NCBI RefSeq assembly: GCF_048595215.1
Contig: NZ_JBMDWJ010000355.1
Span: 1-10,777 of the forward strand
DNA length: 10,777 bases
Direction of reading: 5' to 3'
Source of the DNA: Siphonobacter sp048595215
Lineage (GTDB): Bacteria; Bacteroidota; Bacteroidia; Cytophagales; Spirosomataceae
Below are positions 6,397 to 10,777 of the stretch, piece after piece (within the stretch, counting starts at the first letter, position 1; each line of letters opens with the position of its first letter). The notes below the pieces were generated by a model, which was not told the origin of the DNA, ran no database searches, and saw only the letters and a program-made list of their open reading frames with translations. Position numbers and translations under genes: made by a program.

Positions 6397-7074
6397 TTGA
6401 AGACAGGTCTGGCCCGCTTTCTATCGTTTGTACTGCATCCGCTACTCATTCCGACCGTATTGTGTGGAATCCTCTTTTATACGGCACCCTTCACGGTCGC
6501 CAATCTGGAAAGTTTTAATGGGCAGGAAACCATCGATTTTTTCGGCGTAAAACTCAGTTTCAGGTTCGGTCTGTTGCTACTGGTGTTTTTCTTTACGTTC
6601 CTGATTCCCGGGTATTTGCTGTACGTCTTATATCGGTTACGAGTGATTCGTAGCCTGACGATGGAACGGCTCGAAGATCGCCGAGGCCCGTACTTGGTTA
6701 TTGTTCTGCTGTATACGCTCTTTTCCTTTGCTTCCTTGCGGTACCTGGTTTTGCTACCTCAACTCACGGTGGTGATGGCCAGTATCACGTTTTCCGTGTC
6801 CTGTGTATCATTCATCAGTCTATACTGGCAAATTTCCGCTCATGCTACCGGAATGGGTGGAGTCATAGGGGGACTGATTGCCCTGACGGCTCGTTTCGGT
6901 ACGACCTCTTTACTGGCCCCGCTGGTCGTATTTATTCTATTGACGGGCTTGGTAATGAGTGCTCGTCTGCAGCTCAATGCTCATACGCCAAGGCAGATCC
7001 TAGCGGGCTTAGTGCTGGGAGCGGTCATCTGTGGAACTACTTTCTATACCTTCTGGCAACTCGATCTGGTCTAA
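6397..7074 (+). CDS. Polytopic membrane protein related to PAP2 phosphatases, TTG start
   Basis: A 225-residue integral membrane protein with about six or seven hydrophobic segments (near 10-32, 55-78, 99-118, 122-143, 153-167, 172-188 and 200-219). Three spaced motifs resemble a weakened PAP2 (type 2 phosphatidic acid phosphatase) site. ERLEDRRGP (90-98) stands for KX6RP, ISAH (146-149) for PSGH, and SARLQLNAHTPRQ (188-200) for SRX5HX3D, with Gln in place of the final Asp. Canonical members dephosphorylate lipid phosphates or undecaprenyl pyrophosphate, but activity here is uncertain. An in-frame TAA at 6388 and the lack of a nearby in-frame ATG make the TTG at 6397 the likely start; no Shine-Dalgarno is evident. 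It converges with rpsU. Confidence 0.75.
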   Translation: MKTGLARFLSFVLHPLLIPTVLCGILFYTAPFTVANLESFNGQETIDFFGVKLSFRFGLLLLVFFFTFLIPGYLLYVLYRLRVIRSLTMERLEDRRGPYLVIVLLYTLFSFASLRYLVLLPQLTVVMASITFSVSCVSFISLYWQISAHATGMGGVIGGLIALTARFGTTSLLAPLVVFILLTGLVMSARLQLNAHTPRQILAGLVLGAVICGTTFYTFWQLDLV

Positions 7075-7078
7075 AAGC

Positions 7079-7108
7079 AAAAAGCCATCCCCGATCAAAA
7101 GGATGGCT
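7079..7108 (-). terminator. Intrinsic terminator of rpsU
   Basis: On the minus strand an 8-bp stem AGCCATCC/GGATGGCT (7108-7101 with 7090-7083, 10-nt loop) is followed at once by a T-rich run from 7083 to 7079. It lies 43 nt beyond the rpsU stop and 5 nt beyond the convergent PAP2-like gene. There is no T-tract on the plus strand, so it appears to act in one direction only. Confidence 0.8.
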
Positions 7109-7121
7109 ACAATGCCGGTCA

Positions 7122-7141
7122 TAAAGCACAGGCGTGCTTTA
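7122..7141. repeat. Hairpin between rpsU and its terminator
   Basis: A perfect inverted repeat TAAAGCAC-AGGC-GTGCTTTA (8-bp arms, 4-nt loop) starts 10 nt after the rpsU stop on the minus strand. It lacks a T-tract on either side. It may protect the rpsU mRNA 3' end or assist termination, but this is inference. Confidence 0.5.
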
Positions 7142-7150
7142 ACGTGCAAA

Positions 7151-7345
7151 CTATTGTTGCTCGCTTTCCTGCATCTTCTGGCGGTAAGCTGCCTTGATGA
7201 CTTGGTGACGGCGAGTGATTGACGGCTTCGTAAACGCCATACGTGAACGGAGCTCACGCATTACGCCCGTTTTCTCGAATTTCTTCTTGAAACGTTTGAG
7301 GGCCTTGTCAATGCTTTCGTTTTCTTTAACTTGAACGATAATCAT
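7151..7345 (-). CDS. rpsU: 30S ribosomal protein S21
   Basis: A 64-residue basic protein starting MIIVQVKENESIDKALKRFK and continuing with FEKTGVMRELRSR (23-35), FTKPSITRRHQVIKAAYRQK (38-57). This is the classic bS21 pattern and length, a small-subunit protein near the 3' end of 16S rRNA that takes part in initiation. In Bacteroidota, S21 belongs with the proteins that sequester the anti-Shine-Dalgarno region (established for Flavobacteria), in keeping with the scarcity of Shine-Dalgarno sites here. The start was placed at 7345 because MIIVQVKE is the conserved N-terminus. The frame could extend upstream to 7381, but that would add 12 residues not seen in the family. It has a single-gene layout with its own promoter (7392-7422) and terminator (7079-7108). 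Confidence 0.95.
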   Translation of the reverse strand: MIIVQVKENESIDKALKRFKKKFEKTGVMRELRSRMAFTKPSITRRHQVIKAAYRQKMQESEQQ

Positions 7346-7387
7346 GTGTGTTATTCGGCAATTTGAAAGGTTCAACTCCAAAACAGG

Positions 7388-7418
7388 ATTGCAAATATAC
7401 GGTTCTATTTTATATTTT
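7388..7418 (+). promoter_or_regulatory. Weak candidate promoter for ppx, overlapping the rpsU promoter
   Basis: ATTG (7388-7391), a 19-nt spacer and TATATTTT (7411-7418) fit the Bacteroidota pattern with one mismatch per element. It faces the opposite way to the rpsU promoter and overlaps it almost completely. The resulting ppx leader would be about 110 nt. AT-rich DNA gives such matches easily, so support is modest. Confidence 0.28.
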
Positions 7419-7422
7419 CAAG
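7392..7422 (-). promoter_or_regulatory. Bacteroidota-type promoter for rpsU
   Basis: On the minus strand CTTG (7422-7419), a 19-nt AT-rich spacer and TATATTTG (7399-7392) fit TTTG-N19-TAnnTTTG with one mismatch in the -33 element and a perfect -7 element. Transcription would start near 7385, leaving a leader of about 40 nt before the rpsU ATG. Confidence 0.65.
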
Positions 7423-7443
7423 ACTTTATTGGCAACTTTGGCG

Positions 7444-7482
7444 AACAATTGCGATTCGGAAAAGTATATCTTTCGAATTGTT
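7444..7482. promoter_or_regulatory. Imperfect inverted repeat upstream of ppx
   Basis: AACAATT (7444-7450) and AATTGTT (7476-7482) form perfect 7-bp arms. The interior can pair further (CGGAAAAG against CTTTCG) around a TATAT loop, with an unpaired GCGATT on the left arm. It sits about 55 nt before the ppx start, so it could be an operator or a leader-RNA hairpin. There is no T-tract after it. Confidence 0.3.
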
Positions 7483-7536
7483 GTATGATCTGTCTCGTCC
7501 AACAGGCTCCTTTTCTAGAGCTTACCGCTTTTTATC

Positions 7537-8472
7537 ATGACTCGTCTTGCCATTATTGATCTGGGTACCAATACCTTTCAACTGCTGATTGCCGAAACGC
7601 AGGTAGCCGGTTTTACTGTTTTACATGACTCCAGCATGCCCGCCAAAATTGGTGAAGGTGGTATCTCCGAGGGAAAAATTACCGAAGCCGCAATGGATCG
7701 GGCCGTGGGGGTACTGCGGGAGTTTCGTCAAATTACTAACCAGTACGACATCGCTCCCGAAAAGATCGTAGCCCTGGGTACCAGTGCCGTTCGCAATGCC
7801 GCTAATCAGGAAGAATTTTGCGAACGCATTCTGAATGCTACGGGCATTACCGTAACCATCGTACCGGGTGAAGAGGAAGCCAGTCTGATTTATGAAGGCG
7901 TAAAGGCCGGTACCGTACTGAGCGAGCAAACTTCCCTCATTGTAGATATTGGCGGCGGCAGCGTCGAGTTTATCCTTTGTAACGCCAAAAAAGTTTTCTG
8001 GAAACAGAGCTTTGAAATCGGTGGACAGCGGCTAATGGACCGTTTTCAGCAAGCCGATCCCATTCTGCCCGATTCAATCAGTAAACTTTATGAATACCTC
8101 GAGCAACAGTTAGTACCCCTGACCAACGCGGTGCATCAGTACGAACCGAAGGAAATTATCGGTTCGGCGGGGACGTTCGAAACGCTGATTGATATAGAAT
8201 CCATGCGGAGTACGGGTCATTGGCCGGACCCGGAACAGGTAAGTTTTGAGTTGCCCATGGCTTCATTCATCGACTCGTACGAAAAATTTCTGACGCTTGA
8301 TCGGGAAGCTCGTTTGCAAATTCCTGGAATGAAAGAATACCGCGTAGACATGATTGTAGTCGCGTCCTGTCTGATTGCTTTTCTTTTACGCAAATACCAA
8401 CTGAAGCAAATTCGCGTTTCGCTGTACGCCATGAAAGAGGGCATGTTGTCGCGAATGAGCCAGGGGCAGTAA
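7537..8472 (+). CDS. Short Ppx/GppA family phosphatase (exopolyphosphatase or pppGpp phosphatase)
   Basis: A 311-residue protein of the ASKHA/actin-like Ppx/GppA family, which hydrolyses the terminal phosphate of polyphosphate and/or pppGpp. Visible motifs are the phosphate-1 loop IIDLGTNTFQLLI (6-18), ALGTSAVRNAAN (79-90), PGEEEASLIYEGV (110-122) with the likely catalytic Glu, the phosphate-2 loop VDIGGGSVEF (136-145), the adenosine-type loop GSAGTFETL (209-217) and IPGMKEYRVD (262-271). It ends after SLYAMKEGMLSR (295-306), so it has only the two core domains. E. coli Ppx and GppA are about 500 residues, with extra C-terminal HD-like domains missing here. Substrate choice cannot be read from sequence. 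It is transcribed divergently from rpsU. Confidence 0.9.
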   Translation: MTRLAIIDLGTNTFQLLIAETQVAGFTVLHDSSMPAKIGEGGISEGKITEAAMDRAVGVLREFRQITNQYDIAPEKIVALGTSAVRNAANQEEFCERILNATGITVTIVPGEEEASLIYEGVKAGTVLSEQTSLIVDIGGGSVEFILCNAKKVFWKQSFEIGGQRLMDRFQQADPILPDSISKLYEYLEQQLVPLTNAVHQYEPKEIIGSAGTFETLIDIESMRSTGHWPDPEQVSFELPMASFIDSYEKFLTLDREARLQIPGMKEYRVDMIVVASCLIAFLLRKYQLKQIRVSLYAMKEGMLSRMSQGQ

Positions 8473-8629
8473 GCATTCGTTAAAAAAACTGAATGCGGTA
8501 CGAATCGACCGCGATTTGCGTATCTTTCTTAGACAGGGTGGGTCTTCCAAAGCAAACACAAACCGGGTTTGACAGGAAATACCCCTTGAATCTCCCAAAC
8601 CTTGAACGGATTGAAGGATTATTTTCAGG

Positions 8630-9103
8630 ATGAAAAGACGACGTATGATTAAGGGTTTAGCAGCCATGCCGCTGTGGTTCATTACGGATAGACAGGATCC
8701 CGTCAAACGGTATCCGGTGGAGAAAACGGAAGCAGAGTGGAAGCGTCTATTAACCCCAGAGCAATATTTTGTAACCCGCCAGAAAGGTACGGAACGAGCC
8801 TTCTCGGGGAAGTACTGGAACAACCGAGAGAAAGGTACCTACCTCTGCGTATGCTGCGGGGCCGAGCTCTTTAAAACCGACGCTCAGTTTGATACTGGAA
8901 GCGGTTGGCCCACGTTTTCCCGGGGCATAAATCCGCGTAACCTGGAAGAGAGCACCGATACCAGTTATGGACTGGTACGTAAAGGCATCGCCTGTAGTCG
9001 TTGCGGAGCTCACCTGGGCCATTTGACTAACGACGGTCCAGCTCCGGGAAAGTCTAAATACACCATTAATTCAGCAGCATTATCCTTCGAAAAGGGTAGA
9101 TAA
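8630..9103 (+). CDS. MsrB-fold protein (methionine-R-sulfoxide reductase family) lacking the catalytic cysteine
   Basis: A 157-residue protein clearly of the MsrB (SelR) fold, which reduces methionine-R-sulfoxide in proteins. The domain runs from about residue 34: LTPEQYFVTRQKGTERAFSG (41-60), the zinc pairs CVCC (73-76) and CSRC (122-125), TGSGWPTF (89-96), GAHLGH (126-131), NDGPAPG (134-140) and NSAALSF (147-153). The family's nucleophile lies in RYCxNS; here the matching segment is KYTINS, so Thr145 (codon ACC) replaces the catalytic Cys. No Cys is present in the SGxGWP loop that often carries the resolving Cys; Cys75 is an extra one. The N-terminus KRRRMIKGLAAMPLWF resembles a short signal or Tat-like leader. 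GAAGGA lies 11 nt before the ATG. MsrB reductase activity is therefore doubtful. Confidence 0.88.
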   Translation: MKRRRMIKGLAAMPLWFITDRQDPVKRYPVEKTEAEWKRLLTPEQYFVTRQKGTERAFSGKYWNNREKGTYLCVCCGAELFKTDAQFDTGSGWPTFSRGINPRNLEESTDTSYGLVRKGIACSRCGAHLGHLTNDGPAPGKSKYTINSAALSFEKGR

Positions 9104-9111
9104 TGGTAGGA

Positions 9112-9139
9112 ACCGGTTCCGCTAGGGGCCGGTCTTTTT
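9112..9139 (+). terminator. Strong intrinsic terminator after the MsrB-like gene
   Basis: A 9-bp stem (9112-9120 with 9125-9133, GC-rich and including two G-U pairs) closes a GCTA loop and is followed by CTTTTT (9134-9139). It lies 9 nt after the stop codon and separates the MsrB-like gene from the ATP-grasp gene. Confidence 0.85.
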
Positions 9140-9144
9140 GTACT

Positions 9145-9168
9145 AATTCTAGATCAAACGTTAGAATT
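9145..9168. promoter_or_regulatory. AT-rich inverted repeat AATTCTA-N10-TAGAATT
   Basis: Perfect 7-bp arms (9145-9151 and 9162-9168) around a 10-nt spacer sit in the 212-bp AT-rich gap before the ATP-grasp gene. It lies upstream of the candidate promoter at 9216-9247, where an activator or repressor site could be. It has no other known identity. Confidence 0.3.
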
Positions 9169-9215
9169 TAATTATAGCCATTATTGGTAAAATCGAAAGA
9201 TAATTTGGTATACGT

Positions 9216-9247
9216 TTTGAATTATTACAGGATATTTGTTATGTTTC
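9216..9247 (+). promoter_or_regulatory. Candidate promoter for the ATP-grasp gene
   Basis: TTTG (9216-9219), a 20-nt spacer and TATGTTTC (9240-9247) fit the Bacteroidota pattern with one mismatch at the last -7 base. The expected start site near 9254 leaves a leader of about 60 nt. A rival reading uses TTTG at 9204-9207 with GATATTTG at 9231-9238. Confidence 0.4.
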
Positions 9248-9315
9248 CCATTCTGTAGATGAATACTACTAAAGCCAGTCTTTTTTCCTGCGTTTAAAAA
9301 TATTGATTAACACTT

Positions 9316-10746
9316 ATGCAGTTTTCTTACGATGACTACCAGACCGAAGGTTTCTATGATGAAATGTTCGACGCCCAAGGGAATGTGCGGCTAGGGTACG
9401 ACGCCTTCAAACAACGCAGTGAACAGCTCAGTATGGAAGAAATGACGCGTCGTCATCAGGCCGCTGAGCGGGCTCTGATGGCGATGGGCATTACCTTCAA
9501 CGTCTACTCCGAAAATGAAGGAACGGAGCGGATTATGCCCGTAGACATCATTCCCCGGATCATTCCGAGTAAGGATTGGGATAAGCTCGAAAAAGGCCTT
9601 ATTCAGCGGATCAAGGCGATCAATCTGTTTATCGACGACGTTTATAATGAGCAGCGAATCCTGAATGATGGCGTAGTGCCCCGGGATTTGATTGAATCTT
9701 CCAAGAGCTTTCTTAAAGCCTGTATTGGACTAAAACCACCCAAAGGAATCTGGTGCCACATCACGGGTACCGATCTTATTAAAGGGGACGATGGCGAGTA
9801 CATGGTGCTGGAAGACAATCTTCGTTGTCCCTCGGGTGTATCGTACATGCTCGAAAACCGGGAATTACTCAAACAAACCTTTCCGGAAGTATTTGCTCGT
9901 ACCGATGTGCGGCCCGTATCCGATTACCCGAGCCGTCTGTTGCAGATGCTGCAACATATTTCCGGTCGTCCCGATCCGACGGTATGCGTTCTGACACCCG
10001 GTATCTACAATTCGGCGTACTTTGAACATTCGTACCTGGCCCAGCAAATGGGGGTGGAGCTGGTGGATGCCCGCGACTTGGTCGTACACGATGGGTACGT
10101 GAAAATGCGAACGACCAAGGGCTTTCAGGTGGTCGATGTCATTTATCGTCGTATCGATGATACCTTCCTGGATCCTCATGCGTTCAATCCGGATTCGCTG
10201 ATTGGCATTCCGGGCATTTTCGATGTGTACAAGAAAGGTCGCGTAGCCCTGGCCAATGCTCCGGGCACGGGCGTCGCCGACGATAAAGTGATTTACGCCT
10301 ACGTACCTAGGATTATCAAGTACTATCTTGATGAAGAACCTATTATTCCGAACGTGCGTACCTACATCTGCCGGGAGGAAGAAGACCGCAAGTACGTGCT
10401 GGAAAACATTGAGCAACTCGTGGTGAAAGAAGCCAACGAAGCGGGTGGATACGGGATGCTAATCGGGCCTAAGGCAACGAAGGAGGAACACGAACTATTC
10501 CGGCAGAAAATTCTGGATAATCCGCGTAATTACATTGCTCAGCCCACTATTTCGCTTTCGCGGGTACCTTGTTTGATTGAGGGAGCCATTGAGGGTCGCC
10601 ACGTCGATTTACGCCCGTACATTCTTTACGGCGACGAAATCAATGTAATTCCCGGCGGACTAACGCGAGTAGCTCTTAATAAAGGGTCGCTGGTGGTAAA
10701 TTCCTCGCAGGGGGGCGGCAGTAAGGATACGTGGGTGATGTGGTAA
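9316..10746 (+). CDS. Circularly permuted ATP-grasp protein (DUF404/DUF407 type)
   Basis: A 476-residue cytoplasmic protein of the circularly permuted type 2 ATP-grasp family, whose members are thought to form peptide-like or amide bonds; the substrate is unknown. Recognisable blocks in order are YDEMFDAQGNVRLGYDAF (14-31), the N-terminal domain to about 140, HITGTDLIKGDDGEYMVLED (148-167), NLRCPSGVSYMLENR (168-182), VIYRRIDD (275-282), GTGVADDKVIYAYVPRIIKY (317-336), the lysine/glycine ATP-binding segment VVKEANEAGGYG (369-380), RHVDLRPYIL (428-437), PGGLTRVAL (446-454) and QGGGSKDTW (465-473). The length is typical and the end is intact. In many bacteria this gene is followed by an alpha-E (DUF403) gene and a transglutaminase-like gene; only 31 nt of downstream sequence are visible, so this cannot be checked here. 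Confidence 0.93.
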   Translation: MQFSYDDYQTEGFYDEMFDAQGNVRLGYDAFKQRSEQLSMEEMTRRHQAAERALMAMGITFNVYSENEGTERIMPVDIIPRIIPSKDWDKLEKGLIQRIKAINLFIDDVYNEQRILNDGVVPRDLIESSKSFLKACIGLKPPKGIWCHITGTDLIKGDDGEYMVLEDNLRCPSGVSYMLENRELLKQTFPEVFARTDVRPVSDYPSRLLQMLQHISGRPDPTVCVLTPGIYNSAYFEHSYLAQQMGVELVDARDLVVHDGYVKMRTTKGFQVVDVIYRRIDDTFLDPHAFNPDSLIGIPGIFDVYKKGRVALANAPGTGVADDKVIYAYVPRIIKYYLDEEPIIPNVRTYICREEEDRKYVLENIEQLVVKEANEAGGYGMLIGPKATKEEHELFRQKILDNPRNYIAQPTISLSRVPCLIEGAIEGRHVDLRPYILYGDEINVIPGGLTRVALNKGSLVVNSSQGGGSKDTWVMW

Positions 10747-10777
10747 AACAATTTCAAGTACGATACACCAGTGGTTT

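Noticed and set aside
7346..7381. N-terminal extension of rpsU to an upstream ATG at 7381
   Set aside because: It would add MELNLSNCRITH ahead of the conserved MIIVQVKE start and would leave almost no leader after the mapped promoter elements.
7467..7474. TATCTTTC as a -7 element for ppx
   Set aside because: No -33 element lies 17-23 nt upstream; TTTG at 7437-7440 is 26 nt away.
8473..8496. GCATTC-N12-GAATGC hairpin after ppx as a terminator
   Set aside because: The stem is only 6 bp with a 12-nt loop and no T-tract follows on the plus strand.
8521..8528. TATCTTTC as a -7 element for the MsrB-like gene
   Set aside because: No TTTG-like element lies at the right spacing upstream.
8386..8823. 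145-residue minus-strand open frame spanning the end of ppx and the start of the MsrB-like gene
   Set aside because: It crosses two well-supported plus-strand genes and shows no domain or promoter of its own.
9865..10416. 183-residue minus-strand open frame
   Set aside because: It is antisense to the ATP-grasp gene, which has clear conserved motifs there; the frame is a codon-bias shadow with no recognisable domain.
1..10777. Mobile elements, CRISPR arrays, tRNA or rRNA genes
   Set aside because: No transposase or integrase reading frame, no evenly spaced identical repeats and no cloverleaf-like sequence were seen on either strand.

Overview
The window looks like ordinary chromosome from a member of the Bacteroidota, most likely a Cytophagales/Spirosoma-like bacterium; this placement is inference. 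It rests on several signs. Promoter-like elements fit the Bacteroidota pattern TTTG-N19/20-TAnnTTTG rather than the E. coli pattern, and clear Shine-Dalgarno sequences are scarce. There is also an ECF sigma factor/membrane protein pair with Bacteroidota-style motifs, and secreted proteins cut after 'FAQ'. No mobile element, CRISPR array, rRNA or tRNA was seen.

Layout. (1) 1-1209, minus strand: asparaginyl-tRNA synthetase, cut off at the window edge. (2) 1353-6275, plus strand: a tight five-gene cluster made of an ECF sigma factor, a one-pass membrane protein that is probably its anti-sigma partner, a secreted DUF4097-like repeat protein, and two tandem paralogous envelope proteins. The first four genes are 4-5 nt apart and the fifth follows after 35 nt, so this is very probably one operon. 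(3) 6397-7074, plus strand: a polytopic membrane protein with a degenerate PAP2 phosphatase signature. It has a TTG start and its own well-formed promoter. (4) 7151-7345, minus strand: ribosomal protein S21 with a good promoter and an intrinsic terminator. (5) 7537-8472, plus strand: a short Ppx/GppA phosphatase. (6) 8630-9103, plus strand: an MsrB-fold protein with threonine in place of the catalytic cysteine, followed by a strong terminator. (7) 9316-10746, plus strand: a circularly permuted ATP-grasp protein (DUF404/DUF407 type).

How the parts fit. The accessory-looking part is the sigma-factor operon. A plausible reading is that a membrane anti-sigma protein senses an envelope signal and releases the sigma factor, which drives its own operon and so the secreted repeat protein and the two envelope paralogs. 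The paralogs show nested duplication: each protein holds two copies of one module, and the whole gene is itself duplicated, with a 28-nt perfect direct repeat at the two 3' ends. The other genes are housekeeping or common metabolic genes, apart from the MsrB-like protein, whose active site appears to have lost its nucleophile.
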